A DNA stretch of 39,626 bases, from the NCBI GenBank assembly GCA_023401925.1, contig JAEXDA010000070.1:1-39626 (forward strand). Direction: 5' to 3'. Origin of the DNA: Bacillota bacterium. Lineage in GTDB: Bacteria > Bacillota > UBA4882 > UBA8346. The notes under the pieces are model-generated. The model was not told where the DNA came from. It saw only the letters and a program-made list of their open reading frames with translations, and searched no databases. Shown in pieces: positions 24,255-33,245 of this stretch. The first letter of the stretch is position 1. Each line of letters opens with the position of its first letter. The position numbers and the translations under genes were made by a program.

Positions 24255-25313
24255 TTAGAATTTATAGGAATCAATATTCGAGCTGTTATAAATCAATCTC
24301 TCGGGAAGGATGATTAAGCCGTTGTCTTTCCTGTCGTATTTTTTATCGTAGCCTTGGGCAGAGTTTGGAAGAATATTAAAATTGCCGTTCACACCCGGCA
24401 TACTAAATGAAGAACCGACTGTAAATTTTTTGCCGGTTAAAATTTGATGCGCGACGTAGACAGTTGCAGCGCCTTGAAGTCCGCAATCCCATAAAGCTCC
24501 TTGAGCGATCGTGCCTCTTTCAATGTAGGGTTTCATTACGCTCGGGGTGGAAAAACCGACCACAATAACCTTGCCGCCTTTATTCAAATTTTCCAAAGCT
24601 TTTGAAGTTCCCGGAAACGCGGTTGAATCGGGACAAATAATGGCATTTACATCGGGATAAGTTTTCAAAATCTGTTCTCCGGTGGATACTGCTTTGGGAA
24701 AATCCATATCACTGTATTGAGTCGTTACGATTTCCCAGTTAGCGTGTTGGGTTTGGATAATTTTTTTGGCTACATTCGCCCAAGCGTTTTGGTCGGTAAC
24801 TGTTGGAGAAGAGTAGTGGAAAGCGACTTTTAATTTACCTTTGCCGGCTTCTCCCGCTTGATTTTCAACCATCGAAACCAAAAGCTTTCCTAAAATATCC
24901 GGGGTTCCTTGATTAACATAGAAATTCCGATATTCCGGGTTTACATCCGAATCCCAGGTCAAAACTAAAATACCCTTCGATTTGGCACGTTTCAGGGCCT
25001 GATTCAATCCCTCCGGTGAATTCGACGAAAGCAGGATGGCATCGACACCCATGCTAATTGCGGTATTGATGAATTTAACTTGCTCAGAAACCGAAGCTGC
25101 GGAAGGCCCATCATAAATTACTTCCACACCGAGTTTCTTTCCTTGTTCAACAGCATTTTCCCCAGCCACTTCAAAGAAGTTCTCACCAATCATTTTTGGT
25201 AAAAAATAAAATTTCAACTTCTTCTGGGCAGCCATACCTGTCATTGAACCTAATACCAGTGATAATACAGCCAATACCATTACAGCACGGAGAGACTTTC
25301 TCATTCCTTCCAT
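24255..25313 (-). CDS. lsrB: AI-2-binding periplasmic protein LsrB
   Basis: A 352-residue ribose-binding-protein-like AI-2 receptor. After a signal sequence come segments closely matching enterobacterial LsrB: KFYFLPKMIGENFF, YDGPSAASVSEQV, VLTWDSDVNPEYRNFYVNQG, YSSPTVTDQNAWA, VVGFSTPSVMKPYIERGT and NSAQGYDYE-like NSAQGYDKK. Ligand-contact residues equivalent to Salmonella K35, D116, D166, Q167 and P220 appear kept; the position of A222 appears to be Ser in CPDST. The start at 25313 has GGGGG 8 bases upstream. Last gene of the leftward lsr operon. Confidence 0.93.
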   Translation of the reverse strand: MEGMRKSLRAVMVLAVLSLVLGSMTGMAAQKKLKFYFLPKMIGENFFEVAGENAVEQGKKLGVEVIYDGPSAASVSEQVKFINTAISMGVDAILLSSNSPEGLNQALKRAKSKGILVLTWDSDVNPEYRNFYVNQGTPDILGKLLVSMVENQAGEAGKGKLKVAFHYSSPTVTDQNAWANVAKKIIQTQHANWEIVTTQYSDMDFPKAVSTGEQILKTYPDVNAIICPDSTAFPGTSKALENLNKGGKVIVVGFSTPSVMKPYIERGTIAQGALWDCGLQGAATVYVAHQILTGKKFTVGSSFSMPGVNGNFNILPNSAQGYDKKYDRKDNGLIILPERLIYNSSNIDSYKF

Positions 25314-25393
25314 TACCATTTCCCCCTATTTTTTATTTGAGCCGGCCCGCTCCCATCAACGACCGGAAATCATTTAAAAAGCGAACCGGTAAC

Positions 25394-26380
25394 TCACTTT
25401 GCCCCATGTAAGACCTTAACATTCTTACGATAATTCGCATATTCTCCCCAAAAATGACGGCCTGCAATAACGGTGATTAAAAGCAAACCCAAATAAATAT
25501 TGGTGGCTTCTGAAGAAACCCGTATCATTTGCAACCCGTATTTAAGATAGCCAATCAAGAAACTGGCGAGTAAAGTATTGACAATGCTCCCGCTCCCGCC
25601 ATAAATACTGGCTCCCCCCAGTACTACGCAAGTAATTACCGATAGAGGCGAATCGGAGCCTAAATCTGCCCGGGCGGAGGTAAAATATGAAGTCAACATT
25701 ATCCCGCTGCAAGCTGCTCCCATCCCCATAATCATATAAGTCGCCAGGGTTAATTTAATGGTATCGAAGCCTGAATATTTTGCAGCTTCCGGGTTAGTCC
25801 CCAGTAAAAACAGATATCTGCCGAACTTCGTCCTATGAAGTATCACATAAAAAACCAAAGCGAAGAAAAGTAAAATCCAAACCGGATTTGGAATATTGAA
25901 GATCATTCCGTTGGCAATGTTCGAAAAAGACTCGGGTAAGCCGCTGATACCTTCAAAACCGGTAGCACCGGCCAATCCCGACAAAATCAGCGCTACCCCG
26001 GAAAGGAGAAAGCTACTTCCCAAAGTAATAACCAAAGGATTCACCCGAGTGAGCAGAATTAACCACCCATTCAATAATCCCGCTAAACCGCCTGATACCA
26101 AACCGCAAAATAGCGCGACCCAAATGTTCATACCGGAATACCATAATAAGGCTGTTACTATCGATGAGAGGCCCATGGTTGCACCGACCGATATATCAAT
26201 ACCTCCGGTCACTATGACTAAAGTCATGGGCAATGCAGCAAGGGCAATATACAGAAAATCGCCGACACTATAAAGTAAATTATCGATATCCAGAAATTTA
26301 CTGTCTAGAAAACCAAATATCGTAAATTCCAAGCAAATCAGGATAATTAGTGTCATTTTCCAGTTATTAAATATCTTCAT
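25394..26380 (-). CDS. lsrD: AI-2 ABC transporter permease LsrD
   Basis: A 328-residue inner-membrane permease of the ribose/AI-2 (BPD_transp_2) family, with about eight to ten membrane segments. Visible family elements are VTGGIDISVGATMGLSS, VNPLVITLGSSFLLSGV and VVLGGASIYGGSGSIVNTLL. It forms the channel with LsrC. It lies 25 bases after lsrC and before lsrB, the order lsrA-lsrC-lsrD-lsrB known from enterobacteria. AGGTAGG lies upstream of the ATG. Confidence 0.93.
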   Translation of the reverse strand: MKIFNNWKMTLIILICLEFTIFGFLDSKFLDIDNLLYSVGDFLYIALAALPMTLVIVTGGIDISVGATMGLSSIVTALLWYSGMNIWVALFCGLVSGGLAGLLNGWLILLTRVNPLVITLGSSFLLSGVALILSGLAGATGFEGISGLPESFSNIANGMIFNIPNPVWILLFFALVFYVILHRTKFGRYLFLLGTNPEAAKYSGFDTIKLTLATYMIMGMGAACSGIMLTSYFTSARADLGSDSPLSVITCVVLGGASIYGGSGSIVNTLLASFLIGYLKYGLQMIRVSSEATNIYLGLLLITVIAGRHFWGEYANYRKNVKVLHGAK

Positions 26381-26404
26381 GACTTTACCTACCTTATTCT
26401 CATT

Positions 26405-27400
26405 TTAATGAGCCGACGAATTCAGCATTTGCTGAGCCTTCTTTTTATTGCGTGAAGCGTTTTGCTGTACAAGTGAACTGGCAACGATGATTGCAAGCAG
26501 CATAAACCCGGAAATGGCATTGTTCCAATAACCCGGTACCTTTAAATAGATCAACGAATAGTTTATGGTCTGTAATAAAATACCACCAAATAATGCACCG
26601 ATAATATTTCCTTTCCCGCCATTCAAACTGATTCCACCGATAACGGCTGCGGCAATCGCCTGAGTTTCCAAACCCAAACCCGTTGTATTGGGCACCGCGC
26701 CCATTTGGGAAATATAAATTGAAGCGGCTATTCCGGTTAACAGTCCGCAAATTACATAGGACATTACAATGAATGTTTTAACCGGAATGCCTTGCAAATT
26801 GGCCCCTGCAAAGTTATCGCCCACTGCATAAAAATATCTTCCAAAACGCGTTTTACACATGATGATCCATAGGATTGCCGCTACGATAATTACAATCCAA
26901 ATCATCAAATTCAGCCCCAAAATAGTATGATGGGATAATTTCATATAGAAATCCGGGATGGTTTGAATCCATTTCCCGCCCGTAAAGGTAACCAGCAAAC
27001 CGCGGAATACCGCCATGGTCCCCAATGTCATGATGATTGAAGTGACACCAAAATAAGCAACTCCCATGCCGTTGAACAACCCCCCGAGAATGCCGGTCCC
27101 GATGGTTGTTAATAGCAATAACGGTATGCTGCCTGTGGCATTTATAACGGCGCCTCCAAAAGTGGCGGCCAGCCCCAATAAACTTCCGACCGAAACGTCA
27201 ATGTTCTTGGTTATAATCACCATACTTACCCCAAGGGTTACCAAACATAAGGTTGAACCATTGAACAAAATTCTGATTAAAGTATCTAAATGGGCGAAAC
27301 TCCGATTAATCAAGAAAATCAGCAAAAAGTATAAGCCAATAAAAATCAGTGTCAAAATTTCAGATTTTTTAAATAAAACATTGATCCAATTGTTTTTCAT
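26405..27400 (-). CDS. lsrC: AI-2 ABC transporter permease LsrC
   Basis: A 331-residue permease paralogous to LsrD (IITKNIDVSVGSLLGLAA, VTSIIMTLGTMAVFRGLL and VIGGISLNGGKGNIIGALFG). The start is ATG 27400: AGGAGG overlaps the end of lsrA and lies 6 bases before it, whereas a start 33 bases upstream would lie inside lsrA and add residues absent from the family. The near-abutting stop and start suggest coupled translation with lsrA. Confidence 0.93.
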   Translation of the reverse strand: MKNNWINVLFKKSEILTLIFIGLYFLLIFLINRSFAHLDTLIRILFNGSTLCLVTLGVSMVIITKNIDVSVGSLLGLAATFGGAVINATGSIPLLLLTTIGTGILGGLFNGMGVAYFGVTSIIMTLGTMAVFRGLLVTFTGGKWIQTIPDFYMKLSHHTILGLNLMIWIVIIVAAILWIIMCKTRFGRYFYAVGDNFAGANLQGIPVKTFIVMSYVICGLLTGIAASIYISQMGAVPNTTGLGLETQAIAAAVIGGISLNGGKGNIIGALFGGILLQTINYSLIYLKVPGYWNNAISGFMLLAIIVASSLVQQNASRNKKKAQQMLNSSAH

Positions 27401-27401
27401 A

Positions 27402-28892
27402 TCAAACCTCCTTGGCATAGCCAAAAGCCGCATAAGTAATGTTCTCCAAATTCATATTGGAACGGCTGATTTCCGAAGCCGTTTTGCCGCTATACATAAC
27501 GACCACCCGGTTGCAAAGCAAAGTAATCTCTTCAAAATCAGAAGAAATCACAATGACTCCCATACCTTGTGCGGCTAAATCCTTGATAATGCGGTAAATA
27601 TCTTCCCGGGCGCCTGCATCAATACCCCGGGTCGGTTCATCAAACACAATGACCTTCGGCTTGGTGGCGAGCCACTTCCCTAAAACCACCTTTTGCTGAT
27701 TACCTCCTGATAAATGTTGCAAATTCTGATCGGGTGATGCGACTTTGATACTGAAGCATTTTACATACCGATCATAAATATCCATTTCATTTTGATGTTT
27801 AAGGAATATTTTGGTGAGCTTGAACAGGATGGAGGAAGTGATGTTGTTTTTGATACTGGCTTCCAAAAAGCCGCCATGTAAATGCCGATTCTCAGGTACA
27901 TAAACTAAACCCTTTTTAATAGCATCTTTAGGATTTTTAATTTCGACCGTTTCACCCATTAATTTCAGTGAACCGGAATACTTTTTCTTCAATCCGAACA
28001 GTGTTTCCGCAAACTCAGTGCGTCCGGCTCCTACGACCCCGGTTAAGCCAAGAATTTCATTTTTACGTAAACTAAACGATGCTTCGGAAAACCCGGGACC
28101 GGAATATGAATCCACGGTTAAAATATTTGCGGCATCATTTTCCGAAACAGACTTGGAATATTCCGTCCTATCGGCATCTCCCCTTTTAATCTGCGGAACC
28201 ATGATTTTAATGATGTCATCCAAGGTATACATGGAGATTGGGTTGGAGGCAATGACTTTTTTATCTTTTAAAACTGTTACTTCATCGGCAATTTCAAAAA
28301 GTTCATTTAAACGATGGGTTATATAAATAATTGCTAAAGATTTTTCTGCCTTGAGTTTCCGAATATTATCAAATAACGCTTCAGTCTCCTTTGCAGTCAA
28401 AGCTGAAGTCGGTTCATCCAAAATAACAATCTTCGTCTCCCTGATAAGCCCCCTGATTAGTTCTATCTGCTGTTGTTTAGCGATTGTCACATCACCCGCC
28501 AGTTGTCCCAGGCGAAAATCGCAATTAAGTGATTCCATAACTTGGGTAATTTTGTCCTGATTGAAATTTTCTTTTTTAGGAATACTCAACATAATGTTTT
28601 CTTTAATGGTCATGCTGGGGTAAAGCATTGGGTCTTGGGGAACCAAGTATATTCCATGATTGTGGGCATCATTAGGATTTCGAAAACACACCCGTTTTCC
28701 CCCAACCCAGATTTCCCCTTCATCCGGTTGAAATAAGCCTGATAAAACTTTCATTAATGTGGATTTTCCGGCCCCGTTTCCACCAATCAGGGCATGAACG
28801 CTTCCTGGTTTAATTGCCAGATTCGCTTTTTCCAAAACCGGCACACCGGAGAAAGCTTTACTAATTCCCTTCAGTTCAACAATGGATTCCAT
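27402..28892 (-). CDS. lsrA: AI-2 importer ATPase LsrA (double ABC domain)
   Basis: A 496-residue protein with two ABC domains, as in sugar importers of the RbsA class. Domain 1 has Walker A GGNGAGKSTLMKVLSG and Walker B IVILDEPTSAL, but its signature motif is degenerate (IAKQQQIELIRGL), as known for LsrA. Domain 2 has a degenerate Walker A (GVVGAGRTEFAETLFG), a full LSGGNQQKVVLGKWL signature and VIVFDEPTRGID. It energises LsrCD. A consensus promoter lies at 28962-28990. First gene of the operon. Confidence 0.94.
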   Translation of the reverse strand: MESIVELKGISKAFSGVPVLEKANLAIKPGSVHALIGGNGAGKSTLMKVLSGLFQPDEGEIWVGGKRVCFRNPNDAHNHGIYLVPQDPMLYPSMTIKENIMLSIPKKENFNQDKITQVMESLNCDFRLGQLAGDVTIAKQQQIELIRGLIRETKIVILDEPTSALTAKETEALFDNIRKLKAEKSLAIIYITHRLNELFEIADEVTVLKDKKVIASNPISMYTLDDIIKIMVPQIKRGDADRTEYSKSVSENDAANILTVDSYSGPGFSEASFSLRKNEILGLTGVVGAGRTEFAETLFGLKKKYSGSLKLMGETVEIKNPKDAIKKGLVYVPENRHLHGGFLEASIKNNITSSILFKLTKIFLKHQNEMDIYDRYVKCFSIKVASPDQNLQHLSGGNQQKVVLGKWLATKPKVIVFDEPTRGIDAGAREDIYRIIKDLAAQGMGVIVISSDFEEITLLCNRVVVMYSGKTASEISRSNMNLENITYAAFGYAKEV

Positions 28893-28924
28893 TTTTTACT
28901 CACTCACTTTCTCCCATCATTCAA

Positions 28925-28951
28925 ACAAATGTTAATTAAATTTTCATTTGT
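28925..28951. promoter_or_regulatory. Candidate LsrR operator, ACAAATG-N13-CATTTGT
   Basis: A perfect 7-bp inverted repeat just downstream of the lsrA -10 (28962-28967), well placed to block transcription. A related ACATTTG occurs at about 29246-29252 by the lsrR promoter. Assignment to LsrR is inferred from position only. Confidence 0.4.
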
Positions 28952-28961
28952 AACTAACAAA

Positions 28962-28990
28962 ATTATAAATTACTTTATTGTCAATGTCAA
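28962..28990 (-). promoter_or_regulatory. Sigma-A promoter of lsrACDB
   Basis: Leftward: TTGACA (28985-28990), 17-base spacer, TATAAT (28962-28967), a full consensus match. A second TTGACA overlaps the spacer start. Confidence 0.8.
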
Positions 28991-29201
28991 TCACAAGCAA
29001 AAACTAATTAAATTCCTTCGTATTCTTTTAAAATTTTTCCTACATTATATAATCAATTATTTTAAGACCTTGAAATTTTGTTTCCAAAAAGCAAAATTAC
29101 AGAATGATAAAATATCATTTGCTGATTTAACTATAAAAAACAGTTAAACGTCCAATAAAAGCAACCGTTAAATTAAGACTTTTTTACAAAGCAGATTTCA
29201 C

Positions 29202-29231
29202 TTGACGAACCTTTGAATGCGATGGTATTAT
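29202..29231 (+). promoter_or_regulatory. Sigma-A promoter of lsrR-lsrK-cupin-lsrF
   Basis: TTGACG (29202-29207), 18-base spacer, TATTAT (29226-29231). Between this and the lsrA promoter the intergenic region (28893-29289) is AT-rich, with no other gene. Confidence 0.65.
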
Positions 29232-29289
29232 ATAGACAATTAAAACATTTGAAATTTATATTTACAAAAGTAAATGAGAGGTAGCTTAC

Positions 29290-30231
29290 ATGAAAGTTCT
29301 TGAGTCGGAATTGACCAGTAAAATTAATCAGGAAGAGTTGTTACGGGTAAGTTGGTATTACTATAAAATGGGCTTAACTCAAAACCAAATCGCCAAAAAA
29401 CTCAAAACCAACCGGGTCCGTATTATGAAACTTTTAGAAATGGCCTTACAAGAAGGGATAGTTGAAATTCGAATCAAGGATCCGCGGGCTAACTTACTGG
29501 CAATTGAACAAGACTTAATTAATAAATATAACCTGCTGGATGCAGTGGTCGTTCCGACCGGTAATTGTTCCATTCCGGAAATCAATAACCAGCTTGGAAT
29601 GGCTGCTGCCCAATATATTAATTCGAAATTTACCAATGAAGAAATCCTGGCAATTGGCTGGGGGGATTCCGTTTCAAAAACCGTTAAATATTTATCACTG
29701 GATGAGTATAAAAGTTTTTATCTGGTCTCCCTTTCCGGCGGCATGCTTCCCATGTTGTCCGAATGGAAATTTTTTGCGAAGTATCTTAATCATGTTAAAA
29801 TATTGCCTTCTCCATTTTTGTTACTGAATGAAACTACGGCTAACTCTATTTATATGGAACCGGAAGTTCAGGAAATTTTTAAATTATGGGATATTGCCAG
29901 TATGGCTTTAATAGGAATCGGTTCCTTGGATAAAAACGCTACGATTATTGAAAAAGGTTATATTTCCGAAGTCGACACGGCTTATTTAAAAAAGGCCGGT
30001 GTTGTCGGAGATATCTTGGGACAATTTTTCGATAAGGATGGCAATATTGTTCCCTATGATACGGATCGCCGTTTAATTGCCCAAAACATTAAAAAAGTAA
30101 AAAAGATTCCCAATGTGATAGCGGTCGCAGGAGGCATGCACAAGCTGGAAGCAATCCAAGCCGCCCTCAATGGGAAATATGTAAAAACCTTAATCATTGA
30201 TGAACAAGTTACTCAAGAATTATTGAAATAA
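29290..30231 (+). CDS. lsrR: LsrR-type SorC/DeoR family regulator
   Basis: A 313-residue transcription factor. The N-terminal HTH (residues about 15-65) has YYKMGLTQNQIAKKLKTNRV. The C-terminal sugar-phosphate-binding domain (about 65-310) has IGWGDSVSKTVKYL and LIGIGSL, as in SorC-family proteins. In enterobacteria LsrR represses the lsr genes until phospho-AI-2 binds; here it sits head-to-head with lsrACDB and leads the lsrK-cupin-lsrF genes, supporting the same role. It starts with GAGAGG upstream. Confidence 0.9.
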   Translation: MKVLESELTSKINQEELLRVSWYYYKMGLTQNQIAKKLKTNRVRIMKLLEMALQEGIVEIRIKDPRANLLAIEQDLINKYNLLDAVVVPTGNCSIPEINNQLGMAAAQYINSKFTNEEILAIGWGDSVSKTVKYLSLDEYKSFYLVSLSGGMLPMLSEWKFFAKYLNHVKILPSPFLLLNETTANSIYMEPEVQEIFKLWDIASMALIGIGSLDKNATIIEKGYISEVDTAYLKKAGVVGDILGQFFDKDGNIVPYDTDRRLIAQNIKKVKKIPNVIAVAGGMHKLEAIQAALNGKYVKTLIIDEQVTQELLK

Positions 30232-30257
30232 ATTTTAAAAGAAATGAAGGGAAACTG

Positions 30258-31814
30258 ATGGATCATTTTTTGATTATCGATGCCGGTACCGGTAGTGGAC
30301 GAGTTATAATTTTCAACCAAGAAGGCCGTCAAATCATGATGAATCAACAAGAATGGGCCCACCCTAATAAATCAGGCGTACCCGGCGCAATTGATTTTGA
30401 CACTGAATTCAGTTGGCAGACCATTAAAAACTTGATCCGCAAAAGCATCTCGGAAGCCAATATATCCATTGATAGTATTAAGGCTATTTCTTCGACATCC
30501 ATGCGTGAAGCGATGGTACTTTACAATAAAAAAGGCGAAGTAATTTGGGCTTGTTCCAATATTGACGCCCGTGCTAATGAAGAAGTTGTTGAGTTAAGAA
30601 AATTGGGCTTGGAAAAAGAAATTTATGATTTAACCGGCCAGACGTTTTCTCTTTCCGATGTTGCCCGGTTATTATGGGTTAAAAAGCATTTGCCGGAAAT
30701 TTATCGACAAATTTACCGGGTTGGGATGCTGAGCGATTGGATCCTTTACAAACTATCCGGCGTTTTTGCTTTTGATCCGTCCAATGGTTCGACTTGCGGC
30801 TTCTTTGATACTTTTCACCGTACATGGAGTCCGACAATTATCGACCGTCTTGGTTTACCAAAAGATATTTATCCGGCTGTTTATGAACCATCCTCGGTGA
30901 TCGGCACGATTAAACCGGAGATTGCGAAAGAGTTGGGCTTAAACCCGGGAACATTAGTGGTCATCGGAGGTGGAGATACCCAGCTTGGCGCGGTTGGTGT
31001 GGGGGCTGTCCATGAGAATGATGCAGTCATTCTGGGAGGAACATTTTGGCAACAAGTTTGTAATATCAAAAGTCCTCATCCGGAACCCAATGCCAAAATC
31101 AGAATTAATGCTCATGTCGTGGGCGACTTATGGCAATATGAAGGCATATCATTCCAAATCGGCTTGGTCATGAGATGGTTCCGTGATGCTTTTTGCGACC
31201 GGGAAAAGGTAATCGCCAAAGAATTGCGCATATCAACTTATTCCCTGCTCTCGGAAATGGCCAAAGAAGTCCCCCCTGGGGCATACGGCATCGTCCCGGT
31301 ATTCTCAAACGTTATGGATTATCTGCATTGGAAACATGCCGCCCCATCTTTATTGAATTTTAACATCAACGAGCCTGAAAAATATAATAAAGCTGCAATT
31401 TTCCGTTCTTTGATGGAAAACGCCGCCTTCAACAGTTTGGGCAATTTGAGGACCATTGCCGATACCACCGGTTATTTCCCGAAAGAAATCATTTTTGCTG
31501 GTGGAGCCTCGTATAGCCCGGTCTGGTGCGGTATTTTAGCCGATGTGCTTGGCATACCGGTTAAAGTCCCACGGATCAAAGAGGCCACGGCTTTAGGTGC
31601 ACTCATTTGTGCCATTATCGGTTCCGGTTTATATAAAAATTTCAGTGATGCAGTTACTGACATTGCGGGCTTTGAAGCGGTTTATCTGCCCAATGAAAGT
31701 ACTCATCAGACATATCAAGACTATTATCACAAATGGCAAACCGTCTATCAAAAAGTGGCCGAACTCTCCAATATGGGTGTTCTGTCGCATATGTGGAAGG
31801 CGCCGGGTGAATAA
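30258..31814 (+). CDS. lsrK: Autoinducer-2 kinase LsrK
   Basis: A 518-residue FGGY-family kinase that phosphorylates AI-2 (DPD) after uptake, trapping it and generating the LsrR ligand. The N-terminal ATPase fold starts FLIIDAGTGSGRVIIFNQEG. The region SSTSMREAMVLYNKKGE and the C-terminal FAGGASYSPVWCGILADVLG, with the following EATALGALICA, match the second FGGY domain. Length is as in E. coli LsrK (about 530). It begins 26 bases after lsrR, with AAGGGAA upstream. Confidence 0.93.
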   Translation: MDHFLIIDAGTGSGRVIIFNQEGRQIMMNQQEWAHPNKSGVPGAIDFDTEFSWQTIKNLIRKSISEANISIDSIKAISSTSMREAMVLYNKKGEVIWACSNIDARANEEVVELRKLGLEKEIYDLTGQTFSLSDVARLLWVKKHLPEIYRQIYRVGMLSDWILYKLSGVFAFDPSNGSTCGFFDTFHRTWSPTIIDRLGLPKDIYPAVYEPSSVIGTIKPEIAKELGLNPGTLVVIGGGDTQLGAVGVGAVHENDAVILGGTFWQQVCNIKSPHPEPNAKIRINAHVVGDLWQYEGISFQIGLVMRWFRDAFCDREKVIAKELRISTYSLLSEMAKEVPPGAYGIVPVFSNVMDYLHWKHAAPSLLNFNINEPEKYNKAAIFRSLMENAAFNSLGNLRTIADTTGYFPKEIIFAGGASYSPVWCGILADVLGIPVKVPRIKEATALGALICAIIGSGLYKNFSDAVTDIAGFEAVYLPNESTHQTYQDYYHKWQTVYQKVAELSNMGVLSHMWKAPGE

Positions 31815-31856
31815 GATGCTGCGCAATTGCGTAACACCACAAGGAGGTGAAATTAA

Positions 31857-32207
31857 ATGATATTGGTCAATGAAAATCAATTTCCTTATCGTTTCGAAGT
31901 GTCAGGTCCCAAATATCTTTTACGAGGTCCTAATATCGATTTCGGTCTGGTTCGGTTGATGCCGGGTGAAGATTTTTCAAATCATTTACATGAAAGAATT
32001 GAAGAAAATTTTTATGTTCTAGAAGGAGAGATAGATATTCTGGTCAATGATAAGCTCAGTACAATTCGACCGGGCGATCTGATTCATGTAGAACCAACCG
32101 AAACCCATTATTTAAAGAATACTGGCAAGGTACCTGCTACTGCTGTATTTGTAAAAGCGCCTTATGATCCAATAGATAAAGTTGATGTCGCATTAAAAAA
32201 TAAATAA
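31857..32207 (+). CDS. Small cupin protein in the Lsr operon
   Basis: A 116-residue single-domain cupin. Motif 1 runs MPGEDFSNHLHERIEENFYV, with two histidines and a glutamate placed for metal binding. Motif 2 is RPGDLIHVEPTETHYLKNTG. It lies between lsrK and lsrF, where enterobacteria have lsrG, whose product isomerises phospho-AI-2 before LsrF acts. No lsrG-like gene is in the locus, so the cupin may take that step; this is inference. It has its own AAGGAGG 7 bases before the start. Confidence 0.8.
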   Translation: MILVNENQFPYRFEVSGPKYLLRGPNIDFGLVRLMPGEDFSNHLHERIEENFYVLEGEIDILVNDKLSTIRPGDLIHVEPTETHYLKNTGKVPATAVFVKAPYDPIDKVDVALKNK

Positions 32208-32242
32208 TAAATTTCTGCGTAACACGCCGAAAGGAGATTTCG

Positions 32243-33049
32243 ATGAAAAAATATCAAAGTTGGGGAAAAGCCAACCGGATGAAAAAAATCTTTGCCAGTG
32301 ACAACAAAACTGTAATGCTGGCATTTGATCACGGCTACTTTTTAGGTCCCATATCCGGAATGGAGAATCCCACCCAGGTCATTCCTCCATTGATTCCTTA
32401 TGTAGATGCTCTGATGATGTCGCCTGGGATATTAACTTCCTGCATTGAACCGGAAGTTGACAAAGCCATCGTTTTGCGGGCATCCGGAGGAAATTCCGTT
32501 GCTACCGAGGAGTTATCCAATGAGGATTTAATCCTGGAGGCGGAAGAGGTAGTTAAGCTTAATGCTTCGGCAATGGCCCTTTCATTTTACATTGGAACGC
32601 CCCATGAGAAACAAACGCTCATGGCATTGGCAAAAGCGATTAACACCGCTTCCAAACTTGAACTTCCCGTGCTTGCAGTTACTGCTGTCGGCCGGGAATT
32701 GGAAAAACGCGATGCCCGATTTCTATCCCTCGCCAGCCGAATTGCAGTAGAATTTGGAGCCGATATCGTAAAAACGTATTACTGCGAAAATTTTGAAAGA
32801 GTGATTAACGCTTGCCAGGTACCGGTGGTTGTTGCAGGAGGCCCGAAACTGGACTCCGAAAAAGATGTTATGGACCTGGTCTATAATTCCATGAAATGCG
32901 GCGCAGCCGGTGTCGACTTGGGAAGAAACGTATGGCAAAATGCCGAACCGGAAATTATCGTTCAAGGCATCAAAGGAATTGTTCATGATAATTTAACTTC
33001 TGACCAAGCCATTGAATTAATGAAAGATTCAAGAGCCCATAAAAAATGA
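32243..33049 (+). CDS. lsrF: Phospho-AI-2 breakdown thiolase LsrF
   Basis: A 268-residue class I aldolase-like (DeoC/FbaB) enzyme. In E. coli LsrF transfers an acetyl group from 3-hydroxy-2,4-pentadione-5-phosphate to CoA, yielding DHAP and acetyl-CoA. Visible family segments are VMLAFDHGYFLGPISGMENP, the catalytic lysine in GADIVKTYYCENFERVINAC, and VPVVVAGGPKLDSEKDV. It is slightly shorter than E. coli LsrF at the N-terminus. Last gene of the rightward operon; AAGGAG lies upstream. Confidence 0.92.
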   Translation: MKKYQSWGKANRMKKIFASDNKTVMLAFDHGYFLGPISGMENPTQVIPPLIPYVDALMMSPGILTSCIEPEVDKAIVLRASGGNSVATEELSNEDLILEAEEVVKLNASAMALSFYIGTPHEKQTLMALAKAINTASKLELPVLAVTAVGRELEKRDARFLSLASRIAVEFGADIVKTYYCENFERVINACQVPVVVAGGPKLDSEKDVMDLVYNSMKCGAAGVDLGRNVWQNAEPEIIVQGIKGIVHDNLTSDQAIELMKDSRAHKK

Positions 33050-33085
33050 ATTTCTTTATTAATGAATTTTATTATTCAATTGAAA

Positions 33086-33192
33086 CTGTACAGAAGTTTT
33101 AAAGACAAGATATCCAATATAGATACGGTATTTAGGGATGCTCTTTCTATATTGCATATCTTGCTTTATTTTCAGGAAGCATCTATACAATG
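33086..33192. repeat. Hairpin element between convergent lsrF and ligase genes
   Basis: CAAGATATCCAATATAGA (33106-33123) pairs with TCTATATTGCATATCTTG (33146-33163) with a single mismatch. Imperfect outer arms extend the symmetry to TGTACAG and CTATACA-like ends. In plan it resembles the MITE-like hairpins at 9711, 13377 and 14491. By position it may also act as a two-way terminator. Confidence 0.6.
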
Positions 33193-33245
33193 ATTACTTT
33201 TATTTTCTGGTTTTCATCAATCCATAAAAAAGCTGCCGAAAAGTA

